Origin: Cyclaneusma minus
Taxonomy: Eukaryota; Ascomycota; Leotiomycetes; Marthamycetales; Marthamycetaceae
DNA length: 64,000 bases
Direction: 5' to 3'
Assembly: GCA_037179335.1 (NCBI GenBank)
Contig: JAKZHN010000003.1
Coordinates: forward strand, 1,798,001 to 1,862,000
The notes under the pieces are model-generated. The model was not told where the DNA came from and did not search any database. It worked only from the letters and a program-made list of their open reading frames with translations. Positions 45,792 through 56,299 of the stretch are shown here, piece after piece (position 1 is the stretch's first letter; each line of letters starts with the position of its first letter). Made by a program: the position numbers and the translations under genes.

Positions 45792-46235
45792 GTGACTCTC
45801 CTCCTCAGAATCGGTTTTGCTCTCTTCGGATCTCTCGAATTATTTTTGCTGCAGTTTTGGGAGGAATGGACTATTCTGCTGAACGAGCTACATGATTAGG
45901 GGAAGTTTAGTAAAGAAACCTCGTTTTCTGCCATCCGCGACATTTATGAAAAAATCCGCGGGTGAATGAATAAGAAACTGGGGTTACTCGCCGGGTTCGA
46001 GCGTGTGAGTAGCGGATGGGACGTCAAAACTGCCGTTACTATGCGCAATGTTGACTGAGGATGGAAATTCGATACTGTCGATGATACGGGTACCATGTAT
46101 TGGCCGGTTGAAAGTGAGTACGAGAGAGAGCTAGTCGATGAAACTGTCAGGCGCGATTTGAATGCGGCTGTGAGGGGATTCTCAATTACCGTGGAACGTG
46201 ACCAGGCTGGTCATTGGATGTCGACGTTGGAATAG
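45792..46235 (+). pseudogene. Degenerate unknown gene, copy 2 of a tandem pair, three in-frame stops
   Basis: One continuous frame of 148 codons contains three internal stops: TAG in the block after NELHD, TGA before MNKKLG, and TGA before GWKFD. Between them the sequence matches copy 1: LLLRIGFALFGSLELF, KETSFSAIRDIYEKIRG, TGTMYWPVESEYEREL. The second and third stops face or sit at Trp-like positions (TGG to TGA, a G-to-A transition). The distribution of transition-type stops without indels again points to RIP-like decay. Confidence 0.45.
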
Positions 46236-46685
46236 AGAGTTACTTGCAAACTGATTCAGCTTGAACATGTAGCTTCATTTGACTACGGGACGTCCTCGTA
46301 GCTCCAGTTCGGGTTTGCCGCTACCCCCGAGCTCTGCTTCACCTCATAGCACGTGTGTTGAGCACGTGCCCTCGCTAGCTGCGGCGCCTTGGGGCAGTGG
46401 CCAAAGCGGTAGCAGCCTGGCAGCCTGACCGCCGCGGAGTGGCTGCCCGCGCTGCAGCTCCCAGCTACTACAACTCCCCGACCTCCCCAAGTTCACATTG
46501 CGTACTCGCCAGCGCTGACCAACCTCATCGATCAACCTCCAGTCATCCTTCAAACTGCGCCTCGTCCAACTCCCCGACTCTCACAAGTCTATCCTGCGTG
46601 CTGCCCTTGCGCTTACCAACAGCGACCTCCAATCCATCCTCAAACTGCGCCTTGTCCAAACTCAGCATCTTCCAAGTCTCTCGCG
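46236..46685. promoter_or_regulatory. Promoter and leader of the gene at 46686
   Basis: C-rich leader typical of the cluster; contains a tandemly duplicated segment of about 95 bp (separate entry). The ATG at 46686 has the context CTCTCGCGATGGC, shared with the paralogue start at 50238. Confidence 0.4.
46471..46660. repeat. Imperfect tandem duplication (about 95 bp) in the leader
   Basis: 46471-46566 and 46567-46660 share CAACTCCCCGAC, then ATCCTTCAAACTGCGCCTYGTCC-type ends and the intervening order. Moderate divergence; located directly before the start codon region of the gene at 46686. Confidence 0.6.
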
Positions 46686-48809
46686 ATGGCGACCACCCAA
46701 GATGGCGCAGCTGACGTCGCTGATGATACGGAGGTTGAATATGTGCGCCAAGGCGTATTCCCGTTTGAGAACTTGCCTTCCAAGCTTCAAAAACGCATCC
46801 TCCGACTTCTCCTAGTCGTCGACCAAGACCCTCCTGACTCCTGGCCCGTTACTTTGGGACACTCCATTCGGCTCCCTCGTTCAGGCGATCTCAACATCTC
46901 CATTCTCTACGCCAATCGGGACCTGTACCTACGCGGAATGAGAATTTTCTGGGGAGAAAACCTCTTTCTTGTCATGACAAATATCGGGAACGAGGAAGAA
47001 ATCATGAAGTTCCTTCGCAAAGGCGTCTCCGTCCTCGAGCGAGATATCGGTTTGCTCCTTGCCAATATCGACATCGATAGCGCCGAATTCGAGCACATGC
47101 TGTCTCGAGCTCACACGCCTCCTCGAGCTCCCACGCCTCCTCGCAAGACTCATGGAAGGAAATTCAAAGCCAAGGCCCGGCGGCTCGACAAGCGCGGGAA
47201 GATAGCTGTCAAGCTGGCTTCCGTCCCCCGGGTGGCCATGGTGGAGCGAATTTCCTTTGAGCATCAAAACGGCCTCCGCGGCCCAGGCTCATTCTCACGC
47301 GGGGTGGAAACGATCTGCCACTTCCGTGAAGTGCAATCGAGTGACTGGGATGTGCAGTTTCGGATTCTGCAGGAATTGGAGGGCGAGCGAATGCGAGTTC
47401 AATCCGTTTGGGGAAATCGAATCCGCCTCGTACACGAAGACGGATCAGAGCAGTCTTCTTCCTTTGATCTCATGGATAAGATGGAGAACATAGAGTTTCA
47501 ACCCTCTCGGACGGGATTGCAGCACCTCGAGCTTGACTTTAGTAGAAAGGAGAAAAGCTACTGGTCTGACCTCCGGTACGGTTTCAATTGTGAGCGGTCA
47601 ATAGTCCGTGGTGCCTGTATGACACCGGACGATGGGCGCCGCCTTGAACTCATCCTCCAGCAATGGCTGCCGAAAAAGAGTGCATTCGGTGTGAAGGGAT
47701 CCTTGATTCTGAAGCGCGTACCTCATGGCTACTTTGGTTACCGCCTACTGCAGCTTTCAAAACTCTACCTGACGAACTCGACCGCACAGCCTGTTGCTAT
47801 TACCATTCTGGACGAGCACAATTTCTCCCTCGAGGAGAAGCACAAGGAAATGGTACGAGTCGGAACCTTCTTCGAGACTGGGGATCCTCATCTAAAGAAA
47901 CGTCCGGCACTTCCGAAAGAGATCATGCTCAGGATACTTAAGCAGTTACTTGTGCTGAACCTGCCCATCGTGCCTGAGAGGCATCATAGGCAGACCGAAA
48001 GGCAGAACCTCTGCTTCACAGTGGGAGAGGTATGCGAAACTGGCCTTTGTGGACTGTACCTCGAGGTTATGCTCATCAACAAAGCTACCTACCAGCTAGG
48101 TCTCTCGGTACTCTACGAAGAAAACACTTTCTACTTCATGGACCCTGAGCTCCATCACGAGTTTATCAAAGGGGAAGTCACTCAGTTTGACGAGTATGGA
48201 AGGTCACTCCCGTCGATTGCCCGAGGAGCCATCATTCGGGACGTGATTCTGGGTGATCATACGTTGTATTCGCGTTACGTATCGGGTCGGGAACTAGCTC
48301 AGAACATGGCTTTCAACATCCAGGCTAGTGCTGCCGCTTACAACTACTACCTCAAAAAGCTCACCATCCGCTTCAATGCAGCAGCCTACACCGAGAACTT
48401 CAGTGGCGTCATGAAAATGCTGCGTGAGAGTCTGGTGGGCAGCGAGGACGAGAAGCTGAAACCGCCGAGCGTTCACTGGCATTGTTCCGAGATTGAGGAG
48501 AAGAACGGAGAACCGTTGTCGAGAAACCAGTGGTCGACTGGTACTCGGGACTTGTGCTTGGGCGGCCTCAAGCTCCGTGAGCTGGTCTTTGAAGGCCTCT
48601 GGCAAGGCTTTGATCACATCATTCGGCATGAAGACGAGGATGAAGATGAGGATGAAGATGAGAATGATGCAGATAGATTTCTGTTTGTAGTCCAGCTTGA
48701 GGAGGTTCTGAGGAGAGGGTCACAAGCAGCTGATTTGGGCTTCCAAGTGACGTATGCAGAAGGGACCATGTCCCTGAAGGAGGCTAAAGAAGACCAAGAG
48801 GCTCTATGA
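46686..48809 (+). CDS. Two-lobed F-box/2EXR-like protein (707 aa), intact
   Basis: ATG 46686 opens a complete frame. The first lobe is at residues about 24-50 (FPFENLPSKLQKRILRLLLV), then ILYANRDLYLRGMRIFWGEN. Between residues about 138 and 165 lies a Pro/Arg/Lys insert (PPRAPTPPRKTHGRKFKAKA) that could be a nuclear localisation signal. The second lobe is near residue 403 (PALPKEIMLRILKQLLV) with LINKATYQLGLSVLYEENTF. The end has YLKKLTIRFNAAAY, VHWHCSEIEEKNGEP, the GGLKLRELVFEGLW strand, a DEDEDED run and LEEVLRRGSQAADLGFQVTY. Closest relative is 50238-52301. Function inferred only from F-box resemblance. Confidence 0.85.
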   Translation: MATTQDGAADVADDTEVEYVRQGVFPFENLPSKLQKRILRLLLVVDQDPPDSWPVTLGHSIRLPRSGDLNISILYANRDLYLRGMRIFWGENLFLVMTNIGNEEEIMKFLRKGVSVLERDIGLLLANIDIDSAEFEHMLSRAHTPPRAPTPPRKTHGRKFKAKARRLDKRGKIAVKLASVPRVAMVERISFEHQNGLRGPGSFSRGVETICHFREVQSSDWDVQFRILQELEGERMRVQSVWGNRIRLVHEDGSEQSSSFDLMDKMENIEFQPSRTGLQHLELDFSRKEKSYWSDLRYGFNCERSIVRGACMTPDDGRRLELILQQWLPKKSAFGVKGSLILKRVPHGYFGYRLLQLSKLYLTNSTAQPVAITILDEHNFSLEEKHKEMVRVGTFFETGDPHLKKRPALPKEIMLRILKQLLVLNLPIVPERHHRQTERQNLCFTVGEVCETGLCGLYLEVMLINKATYQLGLSVLYEENTFYFMDPELHHEFIKGEVTQFDEYGRSLPSIARGAIIRDVILGDHTLYSRYVSGRELAQNMAFNIQASAAAYNYYLKKLTIRFNAAAYTENFSGVMKMLRESLVGSEDEKLKPPSVHWHCSEIEEKNGEPLSRNQWSTGTRDLCLGGLKLRELVFEGLWQGFDHIIRHEDEDEDEDEDENDADRFLFVVQLEEVLRRGSQAADLGFQVTYAEGTMSLKEAKEDQEAL

Positions 48810-50237
48810 GTCGGAGTCTAGTGAGCAGTAGTATGCAAGATAGGGAGAGTAGCTTGCACAGGAACATCTCGCCTCGCATCATCCCTGGCTTGCAACAATC
48901 TGGCACATGCATACTGCTGGCCTGGCTGAGGACGGAGCAAGAAGTCACGAGACCCTGTCTTCAATCTCTGCTGTCTGCTAGTGGGGCATTGAAAGTGTCA
49001 CCATTTGTTGAGGAGTCAGGCAGATAATTCACCACTAGCGATCGGCTACCATCATTTTCGTTTGCTGCAAACTCCACTACTTACTTGTGACGGTGACTTT
49101 CGCTGACTACAATTAAGACAAGTGAAGAGCAAACCCCCTTTTGTTCTCCGGCAGCTACTTATAGGAGACCGAAGCCCTCTTCGACATTCCATGATTACAA
49201 TACCCAAGCGACGGTAAGCGAAGCCATGCCGATACCGATTTTCCCACTTCAGCCGTGTGCAAACTGTCAATTACTTCTTGCCCATCAACACAACATCGAA
49301 TGTACTCATGAGCTGCACAGCATGGCGATCGTTCAGCCGCTGCATCTATTATGGTTTCGGCCTCCAGTGCATGGGTGTTGGCATCATGTGATTCTTTCTG
49401 GGCTTCATCTCTGTTCGTGGTTGACCGCTAGAGACAGGTGAAAGAAGAAACTGAGTTTTTCAGCAAACCATTCACCCTTTTTCCAATCGACATTCAGGTG
49501 TTCTTAGATCACCTGTGTTTTTCAAGTGATTTCTAACCCCTTTTCCTACCGGTGTCTGTCGAAACAGGTCCCTACTTGATTCTCTGGTCCCTACAAGAGA
49601 CACAAGTTGCTAGACTCCGCACAATCCGCTCGGTGCTTTGCAAACCCCCTATCCGGAACCCCATACTACACAGCTAAGCAGCCAACTTCGACTCGATGGC
49701 GCCGCCACATTCAGGAACTTCGACTAGAGACGTGCGAGAGACGCCCGAGAGCAGTCGTGCAAGTGGGCGGCCACTCTCAAGGGCGCAACAGAACGATTCT
49801 CCTCCTCCCACCACTCTCCTCCCACCCTCTCCTCCCAAACCATACCGACAAACATTCTCATCTCGACCCTCCCACGATCAACTCCCTGCGCCTTCCTACA
49901 AAGATATTCGGCGCTGCCGAGCCACTCGGCGCACCGGATTGCCGACAAAAGAGTTGCTCTGCGCCTTGCGACTTTTCCTACTCAACCCTCGAGCCGGCAT
50001 TGAAACAGCTCGCGTCAAAGGACACGACACCTTGGAGAACCTCAAGTAAGCCGAATTTCCAAGAACGGCATCCCAAGACCTATTGGAGTTGCTCAAGAGT
50101 TGACAATTGTCAGCAAATCTCGCACCACCCAAGTCCGACCTTCCTCAAAGCCTTCCCGTGAAGCCCTCTCTGCGCCTTTCCGAGACAATATCAAAGACCC
50201 GTCACATACATCGCTCATCCATCAAGTCACTCTCGCG
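48810..50237. other. Intergenic region and long leader of the gene at 50238
   Basis: 1.4 kb with no gene I can support. Overlapping Pro/Ser/Arg-rich frames at 49607-50161 lie in C-rich leader-like DNA. A 117-codon ATG frame at 49696-50049 is the only candidate and has no recognisable motif. Confidence 0.4.
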
Positions 50238-52301
50238 ATGGCCGACCACGCGGAACCCATCGGCACAGCCAGCTCTTCTGAATGCGCCTTTCCATTCCAA
50301 GAGCTACCCTCTGCCATACAGAACAAAATTCTGCGACTGGTTTTGCAACACCACTTCGAGTTTTCGTACGCAACCGCAGATACAGTAGGGAGCCTGGGAG
50401 GTGCACCGCTCGCTATTGCTCTGACTTGCTGGGAGCTGTACACGAGAAGTATGAAGATCTTTTGGGGCGAGAATCTTTACAACATCAACATGTTCCACTG
50501 GAAGGAAGAGTCGGTTATCGAGTTCCTTGGCAAGACCGTCTCTTTTCTGCCCTGCGATCTCGAACTGTTGGATGACCTCGATATCGACAGCGATGAGTTC
50601 GCTCAACTGGTATCCAGAGACAGGGGGCTCACTCATCCTTTGCGGAAAAGGTTGATGCGTGGAAGCTCTGACGACGTCCCGAAAAGACTCACGTCGCTCA
50701 GGAACGTCCCAAGAGCGGTGTTGATACAGAAAGTCAAATTCGAATACCTGGGCCTGTATGACAGTGACGGTAATAAGGGCTACAATGGCGACATGCTGTG
50801 CAAATTCCACGGCGGCCAGGTATTCGACTGGTCTGCACAATTCCGAATTCTGCACATGATGGAGAGTTACCGGATCGGAGCCAAGTCACCCTCGGACGAT
50901 CGAAACGTTGGCAAAACCCAGAAGGATGGCGGAGCTGCGGTGTCCGTTATCCTCGATCAAAAGAGCCGAGACGCTGGGGGAATGCTGCTTCCTAAGGGGC
51001 CAGACCATGTGGAGCTCAACTTTATGCGAGTGGGACCATGGTGGGCGCCGCACTGTGAAAGGGCGGTCACCTGTAATGGTACCATGTTTCCTCGGGACGA
51101 GTCTCAGCTTGATACTATCATCAAGGACTGGGAGCCAACCGGCGTGTTTGGCGTTAAGCGCTCGTTGGTGCTGAGCAACATGCCCGATGGTGCATTCGGA
51201 AACCGTTTGTTACAGCTCACGAAGCAGTACTTGTTCGACCCTACCGCCCTCCCTTCGGCCGCCGTTCCTGCTACAGTGACAATAACAGATCACCACGGAG
51301 CTGCCATGAAGGAGGAATCTGGCGAGTTAGTCCGGGTCGGAGCTTTCCGAAGAGATGGACCTTTCAAGTTCACAGGCCTGTCACCCGAGCTTCAGACTCA
51401 CATTCTGGAGCACCTTCTCATATCCAAACTTCCAATCATGGTCTATCCACCGGATCTTTCCTTAGGTCAATATGGTGCAGAAGAATGTACCTCGTTGCAA
51501 GAGGCCATGAGGAAGTGTGGAATCTACCCCGAAATCCTTTCTACTAGTAAGAAAGTCCACAACCTAGGCCTGCCTGTCCTTTACAACAAGAACCAGTTCT
51601 TCGCGGACGAAGATGTGTATTACAGATTCATCATGGAAGAGACCACCGTTTACCAAAAAGAGACCCTCAAACCGATGCGTACGACCCGCGCCTGCATGAT
51701 TCGCGACATCATGTGGGTCGACCCGTCAATGATGTGGCCTCAATTTAGCACACATCAGCTCACCGAATGGCATAAGCGCATGGACTTCCACATCGAGAAG
51801 ATGGCACCATTCCACAATGAGGTCATGAAGCTTACCATTCGCTTCAATGAAGAGCGACTTGAAGACTTCGAAGGCGTGATGAGGCTCTTGCGTGCCAGCC
51901 CCGACATGCCTAACAAGGCAAAGCCCGAGGTGCTTTGGCGATGCACAGAGGTGGAGGAAGGTCACAGAGCTCAGTGGTCTACTGGTCGCCGATACAACAT
52001 GAAATTAGGCGGGCTGAAAGTTTTGGAGCTGGTGTTCGAGGGGATCTTTCAGGATCGCTACCCCAACGGGGGAACTGCAGAGGAATACGAAGATGTGCCA
52101 CTGGAAGAATACTCGCGGTTTACGCGGGGTCTGTGCCCACGGAGGGTGATGGATCTTGAGAAGTCATTGAGAACCGGCTCGCGATTGGCCGGTCTGGGCT
52201 TCAAGGTGGTGTATTTCAAAGGAACCAAGCCACCGGATGCGGAGAAGAAATCAGAGGATGGCAGTGAGGAGGATCATCAGAATGGTGGCAGTCAGCAATG
52301 A
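50238..52301 (+). CDS. Two-lobed F-box/2EXR-like protein (687 aa), intact
   Basis: ATG 50238 is chosen over the in-frame ATG 50100 because its context (TCTCGCGATGGC) equals that of the paralogue at 46686. The first lobe is at residues about 14-38 (FPFQELPSAIQNKILRLVLQ) with ALTCWELYTRSMKIFWGENL. The second is near residue 375 (FTGLSPELQTHILEHLLI) with ILSTSKKVHNLGLPVLYNKN. It then has MKLTIRFNEERLEDFEGVMR, WRCTEVEEGHRAQWSTGR, GGLKVLELVFEGIFQ, LEKSLRTGSRLAGLGFKVVY and a Lys/Glu/Asp-rich end. Close paralogue of 46686-48809. Just after the stop, the +1 frame is Ala/Pro-rich, so the original C-terminus may have been longer. Confidence 0.85.
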   Translation: MADHAEPIGTASSSECAFPFQELPSAIQNKILRLVLQHHFEFSYATADTVGSLGGAPLAIALTCWELYTRSMKIFWGENLYNINMFHWKEESVIEFLGKTVSFLPCDLELLDDLDIDSDEFAQLVSRDRGLTHPLRKRLMRGSSDDVPKRLTSLRNVPRAVLIQKVKFEYLGLYDSDGNKGYNGDMLCKFHGGQVFDWSAQFRILHMMESYRIGAKSPSDDRNVGKTQKDGGAAVSVILDQKSRDAGGMLLPKGPDHVELNFMRVGPWWAPHCERAVTCNGTMFPRDESQLDTIIKDWEPTGVFGVKRSLVLSNMPDGAFGNRLLQLTKQYLFDPTALPSAAVPATVTITDHHGAAMKEESGELVRVGAFRRDGPFKFTGLSPELQTHILEHLLISKLPIMVYPPDLSLGQYGAEECTSLQEAMRKCGIYPEILSTSKKVHNLGLPVLYNKNQFFADEDVYYRFIMEETTVYQKETLKPMRTTRACMIRDIMWVDPSMMWPQFSTHQLTEWHKRMDFHIEKMAPFHNEVMKLTIRFNEERLEDFEGVMRLLRASPDMPNKAKPEVLWRCTEVEEGHRAQWSTGRRYNMKLGGLKVLELVFEGIFQDRYPNGGTAEEYEDVPLEEYSRFTRGLCPRRVMDLEKSLRTGSRLAGLGFKVVYFKGTKPPDAEKKSEDGSEEDHQNGGSQQ

Positions 52302-53004
52302 CGCTCCTGCTGCTGCTCCCGCCGCAGGTCTCGCCACTGCTCCCGGAACTGCATCTGTCGCTCCAGGATCCGGAATGCTGGTTCTTGGTGGTTAGGCTGC
52401 TGCTTATGCAGCTGCTTTGCAAGCCGCCACTCCTGCTGCCCCCGCCGGTGCTTCTGCTGTTCCGTCCAATCATTGACGCCTCGATCACCTGCTCGCAAAC
52501 GAAGTCTAAGAAGGACTCACGAGAAGAGAAAGTAAGAACCGAGAGTACTGAAAATGCGGCCTCGGAGAAGTTGAAGAGAAAGGTCTTCGATCTCATCGCT
52601 TGCCCACCTGACTTGGTGCAAAGGAAAAGGAAGAGGAAAGGAAAAGGAAAAAGAAAAACACAAAAAAAGAGCGGAAAGAATCGAGAGATGACGACAGGGG
52701 AAAAGAGCGTGGCGGAGCCAGGGATGGACAACTTGGTCATCATCACTGAAGCTATGAGCCTTGACCAGCTTGTCAAGCTAGCACGGCGGGCATCTTCTCT
52801 CGTTCAAATGCCCTTAGTTAAATACTTTCACGTCTGGCTCTAGTCTATCATAGGCGTAAATAAAGTAGCAGCAGTTCCCGCTCATTGCATGTCCACAAAT
52901 ACTCAAAGCTGCAATAATCTTCATCCATTACGTGGTCTCAGCAAAATAAATCATGTTCAGAAGTCCATAAGGATGTTTAAGGAAACCACAGCCCTCTATA
53001 CTAA
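52302..53004. other. Spacer after the intact copy, with Ala/Pro-rich alternative frame
   Basis: No intact gene. 52289-52470 reads as Ala/Pro/Gly-rich sequence one frame over from the preceding gene (NDAPAAAPAAGLATAPGTAS), interrupted by one TAG. The rest is Lys-rich noise and intergenic DNA. Confidence 0.35.
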
Positions 53005-53202
53005 ATCTGCGACTGCCTTGAAAAGTTGGACCTCGGTGGGCTCAAGCTGCCAGAACTTCTGTCCGAGATTAGATTACATGGCATGGACTACTATGCAGAC
53101 GGTTTTACGCCGCTTGACATGAAGCTTGGGGATGTCATGGAATCGGAACAGATCTTAAGACATGGTTTCGAGGCGTGTGGTTTGGGAACCCTGGTGAAGT
53201 AG
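53005..53202 (+). pseudogene. C-terminal relic of the F-box/2EXR-like family
   Basis: A short frame gives LDLGGLKLPELLSEIRL, a spacer, MESEQILRHGFEACGLG and a stop at 53200-53202. It matches the C-terminal block of the two upstream paralogues (LGGLKLRELVFEGLW then LEEVLRRGSQAADLGFQ) in order and spacing. Nothing upstream within 200 bases continues the homology, so it is a truncated remnant of a third tandem copy. Confidence 0.6.
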
Positions 53203-53912
53203 GGGAAGGCACCAAGGAACCCTAAGCATGAAGGACATGAGATGTCGATGTGACAGTTACAGGCTCAAGAGCTGCGGACTCACACATTCTGCCCGGCTCC
53301 CCGGATCTCTGCCTGGATCAGGGTCTCTTAGAACTGGCCATCTTGCGGTGGACTGTCGAGGATGAATTTCTGGTTTTCCTTGAGCTTTCTAGTAGCTGGG
53401 AAGCCCCCCGGTGCAGACACATCAGGAATAAGTAAGATTCACTTCAAAGACTCATTGTCCATCAAGTAATAGCCAAAGCAGATCAAATAATTCGCATTCT
53501 ATCTTGACATTCTCATATGATGCAATGCGGATCCTTTTTTTTGGGTTCTATGATTGCTATCGTCCTCCTGACCCCTATCTACTTTGAAATTTGCTCAGCT
53601 AACGAAAGTACAAAGAAATATACGGTCCAGTCCAGTTTGCCATTGACAGCATCATTTCATCCCTCACAGTCTAATTTCACAAATCAATACAGTAGTCAAC
53701 TCAGCCGGTTACGGCCAATGGATTTTCCGACGTTGTTGCGGATCACGTGTGCGGGTCACGTCGTGCCGGCTCGCGCTTGAGAGTACTAAGCGACTGACGC
53801 GACGCGACGCGACGCCTATTTGAACTTCCTCCATCTTCGGACGGCACACCATCTCCAGACAACAACAACCACCGCCCGCACAGTCCCAATCCACACCACA
53901 ACAACTCGGACG
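53203..53912. other. Intergenic region and leader
   Basis: No gene. It contains a small GCGAC repeat near 53793-53815 about 100 bases before the ATG at 53913. Confidence 0.4.
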
Positions 53913-56299
53913 ATGGCGCTGCACCAGCTTTATCCTCGCCCGAGGCATGAGCCTGCTCGAACAGAATCAGACAGCGAGCTTGATTCACTTTTCGATGAAG
54001 TCTTCAGTAACGCGGCTTCCGATGGCAGCTTTGGCACGACTCACGATGGCAACTTCAACGCGGCCTCCACGGCCGATCAAGGTGAACCTTCACCTTCACT
54101 CACGCCATTCCGCTTCGAAGACCTCCCCTGGAAAATCCAGTGACAGATCTTGAAGCTGGTTGTCGTCACAGATGTCATTGTTCAAGTACGCGACGATGAA
54201 TCCATGAACTTTGACATCCGGACTAGTCGTGATCTGGTACACATGAGGAACAGCCAAAGCGGCTCGCCGTTCAATCTTGCCATCCTCAGGGCCAACAAAC
54301 GTCTCAATCGAGATGGTACGAGGTACTTCTGGAGCGACAGCCTATTCCACTTTGTGCTTCAACAATCTGAAGACGAGAGATACATACAGAAGTTTCTTGG
54401 AGTAGGGTATCGTCACATGGACGCGACTATTTTCATGAGGGACCCGATCGAAGACAACACAGACCCCGCCGCAGATTTCCCAGGATCACCAACATTGCGA
54501 CACCTCTCAAGCTCCAGCAGGTGCCCCAAGGGGCCCTGATGCAACGGGTGACCTTCGATTCTCTCCCTAAGCAAATGGGGAGCAGAAACCTATGTCCCGT
54601 TCACAAGGTTTACCCGCGCAACTGGATGTGTCAGTTCAAGATCTTGCATGCTATGGAGCAGCTTCGATCCAAGATTGTACCACAGTGGAGCGACCTGCCA
54701 CAATGGAAGACAACAAAGCTGTCGCGGTTTTTGGAGAAACTGGATGAGATTGAAGGTTCGCAGGTCAGGAATGTGGTCGGGCCTCAACTGAATGGCTTGA
54801 TCACAACATGCCCAGTCGCTTTCTCGCGCAAGGAAGGTCTGGACGAGGTTACGCTTATGTTCAGCATGTCTGAACTGACTGAAGGCTGTCATAGTTTGGG
54901 AGCACAGATCAAGTTCGTCGACAGTGGCGACGACATCTACCAAATGGACCGAGTCGTTGAGGAGTGGCCACCAAAGGCTAATGGCGCAGCAAACATTGCC
55001 AGGAATGTCATCTTGAAAGGACTGCCCGAAGATGAGATGGGATACCGACTCGCGCAGTTGGCCAACATCTGCCTCACGAACGGATGGAAATCCATGGACG
55101 TCACATTCGAACCTGTTGTCAAATACATTGACATGAAAGGGTTTCCGATGTCGATTGTCAACGGAAGAATGCTCCCGAAACACGATACTCCTCAGTTTCC
55201 ACAACCAGGCACATTCGAAATGGCGACGCTCCCAAAGGAGCTTCTGATGCGAATCTTGAGATATCTGGTTGTGACCCCGACCCCGATCATGAATGGATCC
55301 ACCAAGCACATCTCGGAACTCCCAGAGCTGATCAGGAGAGAAAGTTGCGAGACAGCACACGTCGAAATCCTTCGAACATGCAAAAGGATCCACGACCTCG
55401 GCATCCAAGTTCTTCACGAAGAAAACGAGTTTGTCTTTTCCAGTCTAGACAAATACAGTCGCTTTATCCGCAAGCAGGTCCGAGTCTATCCCGACGAGAA
55501 GAACGCGTGGTGGAAGGATCGCAATTCCGTGATGAAGGAAATCATCATTGATCGACATGTCTCAGAAAGAGACACGTACCGCATGCGTAATCCATTGATG
55601 CGGGCATTCCCTCAGCCCGTTCAACGTGAAGAGATCTGGAGGCGGATCAGAGCCACTGAATTCAACCTCCGAAAATTCACGATTCTGTTTGATTCTCGCT
55701 ACGGCTTCTTCCTGCAATCTGTGATGAAGATCTTGCACGCCGGTCTAATGACTCTTGCCCAGCCGGGTCAGGGACTTCCGTCTATCCGCTGGAAACGCAC
55801 ACAGGAGCCGGGAGGAATCACACGTTGGGAAGCCAGGCTGCCGCGATTTGACTGGCAGCAGATGAACACGATGCGTTTTGTGTTGGTCGGTTGGTTCCAC
55901 GATCAGGCTGTTGGTCAGAATCCGTTGGAGGGAATATTGAGAGCTGCCGCAGAAGAGGTGGGCTTAGGATTCGAAGTCGACTACGTTAAACAGTCATCTA
56001 CGCCTGCTACCACGAAGAAATATGATGACGACGACAGCTCCGAGGATGAGGATATTCTGGAACTATGCAGGCCGCGCGCACTACGAGTACGAGCCCCCCA
56101 GGTGGACCCCTCCCATGATTCAACTTGGCGTCGTGACAAACGAGTTGCAAGACCTGTGCGTCGCCCAGCAGGAATCGCCTCCGAGTCGCAGGACACATCG
56201 AAACCCCACGTCGGATTTGAAAGTCAGCTTGCTCAAGCTATGGCAGCGTCCCTACCTACTGCTCAACCGCCTGCAGCCTCAACCCTTCTTCGCCCCTGA
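53913..56299 (+). pseudogene. Two-lobed F-box/2EXR-like paralogue with a TGA and a frameshift
   Basis: ATG 53913 (MALHQLYPRP). The first lobe starts FRFEDLPWKIQ and is cut by TGA at 54141-54143 exactly where relatives have SKIL; the same frame goes on with QILKLVVVTDV and ILRANKRLNRDGTRYFWSDS. Near 54473-54480 the frame shifts by one base: DPAADFPGS against the next frame's PRITNIATPLKLQQ. The new frame then runs 1.8 kb to 56299 with VPQGALMQRVTFDSLPK, the second lobe (MATLPKELLMRILRYLVVTP), ILRTCKRIHDLGIQVLHEEN, LRKFTILFD and an Asp/Glu patch. A one-base loss in the TTTCCC stretch explains the shift. Two lesions make it a clear pseudogene, though the downstream 590 codons could still encode a product. 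Confidence 0.8.

Noticed and set aside
49696..50049. 117-codon ATG frame before the gene at 50238
   Set aside because: Pro/Ser/Arg-rich, overlaps another frame of similar length, lies in C-rich leader DNA, no recognisable domain.
52298..52843. 181-codon frame overlapping the stop at 52301 by four bases (ATGA)
   Set aside because: Leu-rich then Lys-rich composition fits out-of-frame reading of an Ala/Pro-rich and a purine-rich tract rather than a gene.
7353..54143. Programmed stop-codon readthrough as the general explanation for the five internal stops
   Set aside because: Contexts after the stops differ (TTC, ATC, GAG, CTG, CAG) and stop identity varies; no shared readthrough motif such as CTAG or CARYYA was seen.
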